From positions 38,294 through 73,142 of the forward strand of contig NMRA01000916.1 in the NCBI GenBank assembly GCA_002633005.1: DNA of 34,849 bases, given 5' to 3'. This DNA comes from Phoronis australis (lineage: Eukaryota; Phoronida; Phoronidae). The notes under the pieces were generated by a model, which saw only the letters and a program-made list of their open reading frames with translations, was not told the origin of the DNA and did not search any database. Positions 9,079-20,542 of this stretch are shown here, piece after piece (position 1 is the stretch's first letter; every line of letters starts with the position of its first letter). The translations under genes and the position numbers were made by a program.

Positions 9079-11837
9079 ATGTTCATTTCAGGTTCCAACA
9101 CCTGGATCCGTTTGTGTTGTGTACTTACTCTACTGCTACTATGGTCGAAGGTTGCTGTCAGCAAAGGAAGTTCTGCTTGTACAGAGAGATGCAAAGTTTG
9201 CTTTTGCTCACAAGCTGGTCCTAAAACATGTGCCGACTTCGCAAACTTTGGCGACGTGCTACAAAATGTTCCTGTCGACATCAGTGAGCTCCTAATTGGT
9301 GCAGACGAATCAGGCACGTGGTATCCGGGTGGGAATTTTCACAGAAAATCGTTTTACTGCAAAACGAATTTGCTCAGATATGAATCCTTTGTAAAATTTA
9401 CAAGGATACGTTCCCTAAAAATGAATTTGTGTAACGTTCAACGAATTGACACGGATTTTTTTTCAGGGCTCAGTAACATAGAGGATCTTCAATTGATATC
9501 AGAATCCCAACCCTACGTTTTCAAAAACGAAAGCTGCACGAAAACATTTTCATTGATGGAAAAATTAATATCGTTAACAGTTGGCGGAATAACTTTTGAA
9601 TGGTGCGACGTCTCAACGTTAGTTATTAATAAACCACGTCTTGCAGAACTTAGACTCTACTTTCTAGACCTAGATGTCCATAAAACAATTAAACACGACA
9701 GGTTGCGCATACTGGATTTGTCATACTGTGGCTTACTTCCGAGAAAAATTCCAGATCCGTCTTGTTTGCCAAATTTGGAAGAAATTGCGTTAAACTATAC
9801 AACGATATTCAATTTTTCCATTACCAATCCGTTCGCCGTAAAGCATATACGTCTAATCATGGATGTTGGCATACGAACACAAAAAGAGGTGAAAGCCAAG
9901 GAGTTTGACAATTACTCAACTCTGAAATCCATTGAAATATTCTTCAAATATTCCACGCTATTCACCGTAGAGGACGGGTGTTTTGGTGCGCTGGCGCGTA
10001 ATAACGTAACAATACGAAAGTTGGAGTTGATTTTTGCATCAGATTTTACCCCTTCCTATAGGAGACGACTGTCGGTGACGACTTTTCAAAGGCTATTGGC
10101 AAGTTTGTCTGAATGCTATGTGAACACGCTCGTGCTGACATATGGTGTTAATCATTTGAAGTACAACGACAAAGCTATTGCTCTTTCCAAGTCTTTCAAC
10201 ATTTCTTCTCTGCGCCAACTTGACCTCAGTTTCAACTCGTTGATCATTATACCAGATTTCGTGAAGCTGCATTACTTGGAATCGTTAAAACTTCAATTTT
10301 GCGGCATCACCGATATCACTGCAAACGCGTTTCAACATTTGATGCGGCTGCGGTACCTGGATCTTACAGGAAACAAGCTTACTGACATCAGATATGAACC
10401 TTTCAAATTATTCGAGAACCTCCCAGTGACTTTGGAAACGCTTGTCTTGAAAAAGACTTTTAAATTGGGTGATACAGAACACTACTGCACATTTAGAGAA
10501 ATTCCAGTTACAAAAAATGCTATGCTAAGCCCGCCGCCTCTTTTGTACATAAACATTTCCTTTCCTAATTTAAGATATCTTGATTTGTCTGAGACAAATT
10601 TGGTTGGAGAATCATATACCAAAGGCTTATCTTTCCCATCGATGAGGCACCTAGTTCTACAACAAACAAAAATATGCGGTGTCTATGGTATGTTGATATA
10701 TCTAAATCAAACATTGGAATCATTGACGGTCAGTGGAAGCCCATTTATTTTTGAGCTGATATTGGAAACTTTAAATACGATTAATACAACGTGGCCAGCA
10801 CTAAGAAAAATCGACATAAGCGATAACTCAAAATATTTTCAGAGAACCAACAAAACAAGCCCTTTCTTAAACAAATTATTTTTTTTGAAAATGATGCCTG
10901 GGATCGAAACGGTCAACCTCTCATTCAACTCACTTTCTGATATAAACAAACTAGCCTTCAAGCCAGTACCAAACTTAAAGACGTTAGATTTAAGTAACAA
11001 CCAATTGGTGTATATGGATCCTCATATATTTCAAAATTTGCGGGCTTTCAAATTCTTAAATATTTCTCAAAATAAATTTAAATGTGATTGCGACTTAAGG
11101 CCGTTTCGAGATATGCTTAACCGTTCTAGGTTTCACTTTGAGCAGACTCCATGTTACTATCCTACATCATTGAAAAATCAATTAATATCTAACTACAGTC
11201 TTCCCTTCATTGCCTGTGACCACCATCTTGAAATGGTAATAGCACTGGCTGTTGTCGGGTTGGTTTTGGCTTCAGTACCCATTCCTGCTCTCATCGCTTA
11301 TTATAGGCTCAACATTAAGTACTGGTGGTATTTCGGCCGTCGTCGCGCCGGATACCGCCCAATAGATGGCGATGTTCACCGGTATGACGCCTTCGTCTGT
11401 TACAGCAAAAACGAACTGGGTTGGGTGGTCAGGGAATTAGTAGAAGTACTTGAAAATGGTCCAAATGAGCGTTTTCAGTTGTGCATACATGATCGAGACT
11501 TTGATCTAGGTGGCGATATAATTGAAAACATTACCAGGAGCATTAACTGCAGTCGAAGGGTAATCTTCGTTCTTTCTAGAGAATTTATTCGCAGCTACTG
11601 GGGACCTTTGAACTAAATCTGGCCTTGATGGAAGCCATCGAAAAGAGACGCAAGTTTGTTATTCTAATTTTCTACGAGAACATTCCGAAGAAAGAAATCC
11701 CGCGTCACCTCCAGTGTTTCATGCGTCACGTGACGTATGCGTCATGGCCCCAACACATAGGTCGTGCAAGAGAAATGTTCTGGATGAAACTGAAACTGGC
11801 TTTAAGGAACAGAGGAGTATCCGAGGAAAACCTTTAG
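9079..11837 (+). CDS. Toll-like receptor 1 (LRR-TM-TIR), frameshifted in TIR
   Basis: Innate immune receptor; family knowledge places it in the plasma or endosomal membrane, signalling through TIR adaptors. From ATG 9079 there are: a signal peptide (residues 1 to about 30, core CCVLTLLLLW); an N-terminal Cys cluster (CTERCKVCFC); about 20 LRRs (for example LRQLDLSFNSL, LRYLDLTGNKL, LKTLDLSNNQL); one LRRCT starting CDCDLRPF at about residue 669 and ending at C713; a TM helix at about 719-744; and a TIR domain from YDAFVCYS (769), with box 2 LCIHDRDFDLGGDI at about 802-815. One LRRCT marks it as vertebrate-type rather than protostome-type. The frame ends at 11616 after YWGPLN. The true continuation lies in the next frame (11617-11837, including MFWMKLKLALRN, box 3). 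Comparison with TLR2 shows one missing base near the G run 11600-11603. As written the protein has 845 residues; the frame without the loss would give about 919. Start codon 9079 is the only in-frame ATG before the signal core, but a splice acceptor at 9090 could replace it. Confidence 0.92.
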
Positions 11838-11869
11838 TTAACTGAAGGGATTGATTTAGATTTTGCGAA
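11838..11869 (+). other. Short gap between TLR1 stop and LTR
   Basis: Only 32 bases separate the TLR1 TAG (11835-11837) from the start of the LTR-like sequence, so any TLR1 3' UTR must run into the retroelement. Confidence 0.5.
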
Positions 11870-12176
11870 TGTGACGAGACGTATAGTAACTGTACGCTTA
11901 TTGCTATGCTTATTTAGTTGTTATTGTTAATTTATCCTTATGCTAATTAATGTCTTTGTTGCGTCTCAGTGCGCCTTTGTTACATGGGCGAATGCCGTGT
12001 GTCGGACACTTCGCTAGCGACAGGCTTCAGAGAAGGGTTAATTTGTTTCCTTCCTTTGCCTGTATGGATTTGAGCGTTATCATGTGTAACTGAACTGTGA
12101 TGTATGCGTGACGAGGTGCAATACACATTTTTGTTCACTGGAGACTTGCTCTGTTACATTTGGTGCCCAAAGTGCG
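11870..12176 (+). mobile_element. LTR of a Ty3/Gypsy-like retrotransposon plus PBS
   Basis: The sequence opens TGTGAC and closes GTTACA at 12158, giving imperfect inverted LTR ends with the TG...CA rule, about 289 bp long. Directly after it comes TTTGGTGCCCAAAGTGCG (12159-12176). Its TGG start and composition fit a primer-binding site complementary to a tRNA 3' end. A variant poly-A signal (AATACA, about 12120) precedes a TTGTTCACTGGAGACTTGCT tail, a usual LTR end arrangement. No gag or pol coding sequence follows, so the element is truncated. A second LTR was not found in the window. Confidence 0.5.
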
Positions 12177-12470
12177 TCGAACCTACCAGAACTTTTCGCT
12201 GACTACGTCTATCAAACTATGGCCGTGCTACGGCCTTGCGTGGTAAATTAAACTGCTAGCGCCAACCATAGCGCACTACAAACGACCGCGCGTGGTTTAA
12301 AATTGACACGCAGCCTCATTTTCACGAAAGACATCGCTCTAGTCGATTGGCGACTAGTCTTTCACATATGGCACATCACATTAACAAAAAACCGCGAAAA
12401 ACGGGTGATGAGGCTGGATCTCGCGAGATCATCTTATCGGTTCGTATCCGCGCTTGTCTCCTGCACAGAC
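12177..12470. other. Remnant of retroelement leader or intergenic DNA
   Basis: There is no coding sequence. This could be the truncated internal part of the LTR element that ends at 12176. Nothing else is recognised. Confidence 0.3.
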
Positions 12471-12692
12471 CCTAACCTGGTTCCCGGGCCTCACAACCTA
12501 ACGTCACGGATGGCTTGTGAAGGCCCAGGTACAGGGCACTAGAACGATGGTTTTCATTGGCTGTTAGCTGGCAATTTTTGACCTAACCTGGTTCCCGGGC
12601 CTCACAACCTGACGTCACGGATGGCTTGTGAAGGCCCAGGTACAGGGCACTAGAAAAATGGTTTTCATTGGCTGTCAGCTGGCAATTTTTAA
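12471..12692 (+). repeat. 111-bp tandem duplication with internal inverted repeat
   Basis: Two adjacent copies (12471-12581 and 12582-12692) both start CCTAACCTGGTTCCCGGGCC and both end with TAGCTGGCAATTTTT or CAGCTGGCAATTTTT. They differ at only a handful of bases. Within each unit ACCTGGTTCCCGGGCCTCACAA can pair with the later TTGTGAAGGCCCAGGT, giving an imperfect hairpin about 75 bases long. Copy 2 has a palindromic TGACGTCA (CRE-like) where copy 1 reads TAACGTCA. Confidence 0.85.
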
Positions 12693-14578
12693 CCAGGAAG
12701 TTTGTTCTGCGCATGCTGTCATCCGGTATTACGTTATCAGGTCGCTAGGTGTCGCCAGAGTAAAAAGTTATTTTGCGACTGGGTCGCGTTTGCGGTCGCG
12801 TTTGCCCCTCTCTCCGTGGTTCGAGTCCATGCGTGTAGAGATCACACGTACCAGGCAGTAGCACGCGCTTTATCATTGGTTGATGTAACCGCGGCAGTCA
12901 TTGGTTAGCTTTACAAAGAAAAATGGCTGACAATGAACGATTTTTAGCCTTGTCATGCAAGTGGCGTAGCAACTATTTCGTTTCTGCAGTAATGTTTCGT
13001 AATAGCCGCGTGCTTGAAGCGCATACACGTAATGTACAATAAACACGTGCACGTCACTAGATCTGGCCGATTTAACTGGTGTGTTATTCATACTGTATTA
13101 ATAAAGGATAGCAACGTCAACAAAAGTCAGCGACAGTAGAAAGATGCACTCCGAAGGCGCAACCACAATTTTCTGGGATTCACATTTCTTGAACATGAAT
13201 TCACAGGCACCGATTTGTCGGTACAGCAGTCCACATTTACACTTCCTCCATCATGCAGTCATGCCAGTTTGTTTGCGTAAAGCGCTACCTGTTGAAAATT
13301 TGACCAGCCAATCAGAAACGCCGGTGTAAAAAAAATTCCCGAGAAAAAATAAGTGATACCTGCGTGCTGGTTACCACATAGCGGCACACAGGGAGCCAGC
13401 GAGGGTCTACTCCGTAAGCTCAGATAAGGCAACCTGTCTTGTGCTGTCTTCAGTAAATATAAATTATCATAACATAGTCAAAATTGGTCGGTAAGTTGAA
13501 GACAGAGGTGGTATGTAACAAGGTATCAGATATTGCGCGCTGATGTTACTATTTAGTACCACAACAGATGAATAAAGACTAAAATTTTCGGGAACTATGT
13601 AGACGAACTTGTGCTGAGTTAGCGCATGCGCAATTCTCCACCCCCACAGAAATTAAGCCCCCGGCCCCCGTCAAATTATAAAACACTCGTGGGTGGTGCA
13701 TAGGAGCGCATGCTTAGTGTTCTCTTATCCAGCGTAAACGAAGCTTGAGGCTACGATCGGAGAATAGGGCTTATCCGAGGTCATTTTCCTGGTCAATGCA
13801 CGAGTCAGGTAACTTCAAACGTTCAAGCTATATATTTTCGTGCTACATAATTCCTTGCCCACAAAGATTTTAAAAAATGTGGTTTCATACATTAAAACTA
13901 AGTGTGTTAGAACCATTTGAGGAAACTTGGCGTGGCCCTTGGTAACGAAAGTGTGCGTATCCATAACGCTTTACTTTAGCCAATGTTACCACTTGACATG
14001 AGGGCGCTGCGAAGGAAGGTACATGTTGATTTGGGTATATTTACTTTAAATGATTTCGGTTTGGCGTTTCTCAAAGACATTAACATGTTGTTCCACGAAT
14101 TCCTTTCTTGATCCTGCAACTGTCATAGTGTTGAAGTTTAATTTTCTTTAGTTCGCTTTTTGTAACGGCTGAAACCTCCCCCTTTGCCGGCCGCCACGTA
14201 AAAACTCAAGTTGTTAATTTAGACCACTTACTCGGCAATGAAACTGGTATCAAATGGTTTCTTAATCAAAACAAGTGTGATTTCAAGGCTTGAAAGAATT
14301 GGCAGTTTTGTCTGCTTGAAATCAGCCTACACAAACTGACTTGTCTTGTCGCGCCGTGTCATTTGTCGTCGGTACACGATCTGGAGGAATAACTTTTAGT
14401 AACTGTCAGTTCTTCACCAGGCCAAAATCACTTGTTAACTAAGTAATAATTTGGGACTACTTTTATGGCGGTGAAGATGGTATAACCCAAATTTTAGTTT
14501 ATTCAACTGAGGGAGCGCAGGTTTATACGCCTTTGTCATGTTGTTTACGGCATTTAAGGTTCTACCAGCATACGTTTA
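12693..14578. other. Intergenic between the TLR genes
   Basis: No coding sequence is recognised. There is a B-box-like GGTTCGAGTCC near 12822 without a full tRNA around it, and an NRF1-like palindrome at 13621-13632. The last few hundred bases presumably contain the TLR2 promoter or 5' UTR, but no TATA box or initiator could be assigned. Confidence 0.4.
13621..13632. promoter_or_regulatory. NRF1-like palindrome (GCGCATGCGC)
   Basis: AGCGCATGCGCA matches the NRF1 half-site palindrome TGCGCATGCGCA except for its first base. NRF1 sites mark promoters in many animals. It lies about 950 bases upstream of the TLR2 start, with no other evidence for a promoter there. A chance match is possible. Confidence 0.2.
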
Positions 14579-17305
14579 ATGTGTCATCGTGCAGCATTCC
14601 TACTAGGCCTACTACTATGCTCCAAGCTTTCCGTACATGTAGGTCGTCAATTTTGCACTGAGAGGTGCAAAGCCTGCTTCACACAAACTAGTGAGAGAAA
14701 GTGAGCCAGTTTCTCAAAATTTGACGACATTCTACAGAATGCTCCCACCGACGTCACGGAACTCGTGATTGGAGCAAACGACGCAGCAGATATTTGGATT
14801 CCGGGCTGGGATAACAAAAAAACATCGTATTTCTGCACGGAACAATCACTCAGAGACAGATCCTTTGCAAAATTTCAACAGCTGCATTTATTGAAATTGA
14901 ACTTATGTGGTGTGCTTCGCGCTAATGCGAACTTCTTGTCTGGTGTGGAAGGAGTACGAGAGATTCAACTGATTTTGAGAATGCGCCATGTGAATTTTTA
15001 CAACGTAAGCTGTTCAGAATTGTTTAGATCGATGGGAAATTTAAACTCACTAACATTCATTTCTAGTTATTCAAGTACCTGCGACGTCTCGGCGATTGTG
15101 AGCAACAAACCACACCTTACAAAACTTAAATTGGGAAGGAATCTGAATGTTCGTAAACCAATTAAACATGGCAAATTGCAAAAACCGGATTTGTCAAATT
15201 TGAACTTATCTCCGCAGAAAATTCCGGATCCGTCATATTTGTTTAATTTGGAAGAAATTATTATGAAGTTCACAATTATCTCCAATTTTTCCATCGACAA
15301 TCCGTTTGCTGCAAAGCACATACGACTCTTCATGGGTCTGAGGACAGAACCAATAATAAAGAAACAAGAATTCGACAACTACGCTTCCCTGGATTCCTTT
15401 GAAATAGTCTACGAATATAAAGAGCCACTTAAAGTAGAAGACGGTTGCTTTGATGTGTTGTCGCGTCACAATGTAACGCTGCGTAAACTAGAGATCGCTT
15501 ATAGAGGGCAAAGTTCTCCACATACACGTAGAAGGCCACTCTTTCTTGCTACTTTAAAAAGACTTTTGGCAAATTTGTCAGAATGTAATGTGAACACACT
15601 TACATTAACATATGATGTAATCTACCTCAAGGATACCGAGACTTCCAGTCTTTGGAGCTCTTTCAACCTTACGTATCTGCGCCAACTGAACCTCAGTTTC
15701 CACTTGATGATGTTGCCCCAGATCTCTTGTCGTCACCTCATCTGGAGTCAATAACTCTTCAATTTTGTGGCATCATCTTTATGCCTATTAATGCGTTTGA
15801 GCATTTGAAACACTTACGATATCTCGATCTATCAGGAAACAAGCTTACCAACCTAGAATATAGTTCTTTGAATCTATTTGAGAGACTCCCAGCGTCTTTG
15901 GAAACTCTTATTATGAAAAGGGTTAGACCACTAAACGCAAAGGAGATGAAAGCGTGTAAGCTAAACGAAAGGCAACGTAGAAAAATACGGTGCGTAAAAA
16001 CTTACCCACACACTGGTAATAAAATTTACTTTCCTAATTTAAGACATCTTGATTTGTCTGAGACTGCTCTGAAGGACGCCTTTTATGTCATAGGTATTGA
16101 GTTTCCAGTCATAAGGCATCTAGTTCTTAAAAACACAGTCATCTGCTGCACGTGCTTATTGCTCTATGTGAGCCAAACACTAGAATCGCTCTCTGTCAGT
16201 GGAAGCCCTGGGATTTTAAAAAAGAATATTAGAAGTCTTAGACAAGGTTTCTACTACTTTTCCGACTCTTAAAAACGTTGACGTGAGCGAGAATTCACAG
16301 TACTTCCGTTGGGTCAACAGAAGCCGGCTTTCATTAAAAAGCTTTCGTTTTTTAGAAATAATGCCTGCGATAGAAAAATTGAACGTTTCGTTCAATTCAC
16401 TTTCGGAAATAGATAAGCAATCATTTGCAGCAATGCCAAACTTAACTGTTCTAGATTTGAGTCACAATAGTTTATCGTATATGAATGGTCTTGTGTTTCA
16501 AAATTTGTCTGAGTTAAAATTCTTAAACATTTCGCAAAACAAATTTAAGTGTGATTGCGATTTACGGCCATTTCGAGATTACCTTAAGAAAGCTACTTTT
16601 TACATTAGACAATATCCGTGTTTCTATCCTACATCTATGAAAAAACAATTTATTTCAAACTATAGCCTTCCTTTCTTCGCCTGTGACCATCATCTTGAGA
16701 TGGTAATTGCACCGACTGTCGTCGGCATAGTTTTTCTTGCAATACTCATTCCTGCTCTTCTTATATATTACCGGCTCGATATAAAGTACTGGTGGTATTT
16801 AGGCAGCCGTCAAGTTGGATACCGCCCGCGAGTTGGCAGTGTTTACCTGCATGACGCCTTCGTCTGCTACAGCAGAGCAGAAAGGGTCTGGGTTATCGGG
16901 GAATTAGTCGAACAACTAGAAAATGGCCCGAATGAGCGTTTCCATTTATGTATACGTGAACGGGACTTTGACGTGGACGGTGATATAAGCGAGAACATCG
17001 TCAGAAGTATTAGCTGCAGTAGAAGAGTAATTTTCGTCCTCTCTAGAGAATTTCTGCGCGCTTATTGGAGCGAATTTGACTTGAATATGGCCTTAATGGA
17101 AACCATGGAAAAAAGACGCAACTTTGTAATTCTAATTTTTTTCGAGAATATTCCGAAAAAAGAAATACCGCATCACCTTCGGCGTTTCATGCGTCACGTG
17201 ACCTATGTATCATGGCCCCAACACATAGGTCGTGCACGAGAAATGTTTTGGATGAAACTAAAACTGGCTTTGAGGAACAGAGGAGTTGTCGAGGAAAATG
17301 TTTAG
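14579..17305 (+). pseudogene. Toll-like receptor 2 (LRR-TM-TIR), disrupted paralogue
   Basis: This is a tandem paralogue of TLR1. The ATG at 14579 opens a good signal peptide (MCHRAAFLLGLLLCSKLS) followed by CTERCKAC, matching the TLR1 N-terminus. An in-frame TGA at 14702-14704 sits where TLR1 has a Cys (TGT). Downstream are LRRs, an LRRCT (CDCDLRPF at about 16549), a TM helix (about 16700-16775), TIR box 1 HDAFVCYS (16850-16873), box 2 around RDFDVDGDI (16961-16987), and box 3 MFWMKLKLALRN before TAG 17303-17305. Two indels shift the ectodomain: one base lost at about 15700-15715, and one base gained in the A6 run 16218-16223. They compensate, so the signal peptide, LRRCT, TM and TIR all share one frame. 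Counted through the breaks it spans about 908 codons. The TIR domain is otherwise intact and closely matches TLR1. It may be a pseudogene, a variable allele, or contain consensus errors. Confidence 0.85.
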
Positions 17306-20300
17306 CCCATAGAGGGAGTTATTACTCAACCCCCTCCCCCAAAAAACTTTAAAATTGGTCCGAGCTCCTCTGAAGTTCTGATATTTTTTGCTCTACTAAA
17401 AATTGGGACGCCCTGTGTATTATCAAAAGACTTCAGGTTTCCCCACCTTAATTGTGTATCTCATGTGCATGGTATAGCCCTATTTGAGATCTGGCTGATT
17501 CCCCCCCCCGCATCGAAGATCTTTTGTTTGCTCAGCTCCCGACTCTTGCAGCCTGCCTCCCGTTCAGTAACGCTAGGACCTCGCTAAAAAGCAAGACTTC
17601 GCGAGATTACGTGAGAAATTGCCGTGTATTTTAAATGATTTTAGCTAGGTCCAAGCGTAGGTCCTAGCGTCTACTGAACCCACGCCTGATGACTGTCAGT
17701 GTCTATAAGAATTTCTTTTGTCAGCATTTCACGTGTGTTTCAGTTTTATTTCCTTGTGCCAGTTACAGAGAAGTACGTGCATGTCTAAACATTTCAATTT
17801 TCCCACCCACTACCTCCCATCACTTTTTGGCACCTTCTCGTACCTCTGTGTTGCGCTGTCTTATTGTCCATCTTGGGTTAGGGCTAGGGTGGCACTAAAT
17901 TGCAAATTTGAAAATGGCGCCTGCAAGCATTAGGTGTGACTAGTATAGAGTTTGTAACTGAAATAGAATCCTATCACGGTGAAGCACGAGACCATGCCCA
18001 ATTCGATTTTTGTTTTTATCCAAACAATGAGAACGAAATGCATGCACATTTAACATTTACCTGAAATTTTCGTTCAGTTGAACACTCATGGTGTTCCTTC
18101 TATGATATCACACACCACATGATCAGCTGAACACTTCATGGGAAAATCTATAATTCAAACTTATTTTCTCCCGACACTGCCGAGACAATTGGTACATTCT
18201 ACTAAGGACACTACCATGTCCACTCAAGGATTCTTGACTTTCACCCATAGAGCCTCTCTGACACCAAAGTCAAACAGGGTGTCAGACTTTTAAGTCTGAA
18301 ACTTCAGTTAAAAGTTGCCTGTCCGTGGTGGCCCAAGTGCTTTTGAGAAACAACGGCAGGAAAACTCAGTTTTTGTGGGAATTAATCAGGTCGGTGATCA
18401 GTCTCAGAAGGAGCCATGTTGCTCTACAACCTTTAGACAAAATTAAAAGTAATTTTTGTATTTCAACACTTGTTCACAAACTGAACTTAAGAAAATAAAA
18501 TTTTGAGCAAAACTTGATTTTATTTGAATGAATTAACAAGTTTATGATAACAAATAAACATGTTTTAAGGTGAAAGTGCCAATAAACAAGACAGGGTTGT
18601 TAGCTTGCATGAATAGAACGCTTCAATGAATGCTCCCCAAAAACCTCCTTCCCATACTCACTTGATTGCTACCGTATGCCCGTATACTGGTATGCCCCAG
18701 CAGATATTTGGGGATGTCATTTTTTGGGCCAATAGTCCAAGTTCAAATACATGCCTGGTAGTATATTACCCCATAACTAACATGCCCTTGAGCCTATATG
18801 CACAGTTAATGTATCCAGAGCTAAATGAAATCATCATGACATCCTCATCAATAGCATTATGGTAACAAAGGTTTCTTCGTTGAATTATTCATGTTGCTAT
18901 AGGTTATGAATTCACGTTCTATGAAACTGGGGAAAGTTTTGCAGTGAATAACTATGCACATTTCCCCCTAAACATAATCCCTGAATGTATTTTCTGAAAA
19001 TTTCCTCGAATATATACAGTGCGTGTAAAAAATAATTTGGCAAAATGACCCAGAATTCTCTACCATGACGACCGAACGCTGGGAAATTTCCCTCACGACA
19101 GCAGAGGTGCTAAAGGAATTTGAGAAATTTCATCTAAGGCATTTCTACATTGTAACATCCACTCTGTTCACACGCTAACGTTATTTCCAATGTATGGTGG
19201 TATAATTGTTGGCATGTAAACACCCAGTGACACCACAGATAATTTGGTGACGTCTAAACAATACAACGGAAAAAACAGGCAATTGGGCACAACAGAATTA
19301 AAAACATGGATCCATATGTTTTTAGGAGCCAGTACGACAATGCAACCATCATACAAAAATAAAACATTGAAAGTGGGTCTCAAAATGTATCGAATTATCA
19401 GCAAATCTCTTGCGCAAAAATTTTTTGAGACACGCGCAATCTGATAACGCTGGAATAAACGTCATCACCTAAAATACAAATTATGAATCAATTAACATGT
19501 TTAGTAAGTTATTTGTGATTTCACCGGATGGTTATAAGCTGACAAGCATCTCACAAAGCATTTGAAAAACAACAGTGGTGTAGATGAAGTCACCGAAATA
19601 AAAATCAGAGTTACTGGAATGATAAGTTATGACCGGGAAATGGAAATTTATCTGTAATGAATACTTCTGGGGTGCATTGTAAGTCCACTAAGCATATTTT
19701 CAGCTTGGTTTATATACAGAAATTGTCTTTACTAGATCAAATGCCCTTAGGTGTACTTTCAGCACCGTCATTATGAAATTATCAACATTATAGAAAAAAT
19801 AATCAAAAGTTTGAATAAAGAAACCAAACTGAGGACTCATGGTCTATTCTCCAAACCCAACGAAACTTAAGACTTGAAACTTAACCAGTCATGCTACATT
19901 ATTTGAGAACAAATTTGCAAGTTTTCTCCAAGCATCGACTGCCCTGCAATTGGCCAATTTTCGAGTTGAGTTTTGACTACAGAGACTGGAGTGGGGCCCA
20001 ATAAGAGAAAATACATGAAATCTATACATGCGCAATCCTACTCTGAAATATGTCATGACTGCATGACACCTGCATGACAACAGTACAATCATTGAAATGG
20101 TGTACAAAAATGTGGATAAGCAGTCACTTTCAAAGTAAGAAACTCTTAGTTGAGGTCATAACCTGACCACGGTTGAGCTTCATTTGTCAACAACTACAGG
20201 GTGCATTCTGGAAACAAAATTCCTGAAACAAAGGGTGAACTTTTTGGCAAAATCATATCTTGGCCGAGAGGGGGAGCAGGTAAAATGTAAAAACTTGTGG

Positions 20301-20542
20301 TGGTTACATCTCACTACCACCACAGGCAAAATACCAAACAGAAATAAATAGCTTCAGAAAGCTGAATGTTCATTCTGTATGCAAAGCATTTCCGTTCCTT
20401 CATTACGCAGAACCTTTCTGTTGTCATCCGTTGTCTCCTTCATTGTCTCGCATCTTACTCTAAAAGATGTTGTTTTGAAGCTAGTTTCGTAAATTGTATC
20501 AAAAAAGATATGCTGAGTAAAACATACACAATTCCCAGCTTG
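17306..20542. other. Long intergenic stretch, no gene recognised
   Basis: Short open frames occur on both strands (for example 17689-17933, 18626-18865, 19168-19444, 19889-20107). None has a domain, a good splice context or a paralogue in the window. There are C-rich runs at 17327-17340 and about 17505-17515, and a small palindrome (TCAGACTTTTAAGTCTGA, 18282-18299). The part next to 20542 is expected to hold the 3' UTR of the minus-strand gene. I found no clear AATAAA for it. Confidence 0.45.

Noticed and set aside
9069-9317. Minus-strand frame overlapping TLR1
   Set aside because: It is antisense to the well-supported TLR1 N-terminus and has no domain, so it is a shadow frame.
12816-12840. 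B-box-like GGTTCGAGTCC
   Set aside because: No A box or tRNA cloverleaf could be built around it, so it is not annotated as a tRNA.
14695-14710. Possible intron starting at GTGAGC that would remove the TLR2 TGA
   Set aside because: The next usable acceptor would be too close or would delete conserved ectodomain sequence, and TLR1 has no intron at this place.
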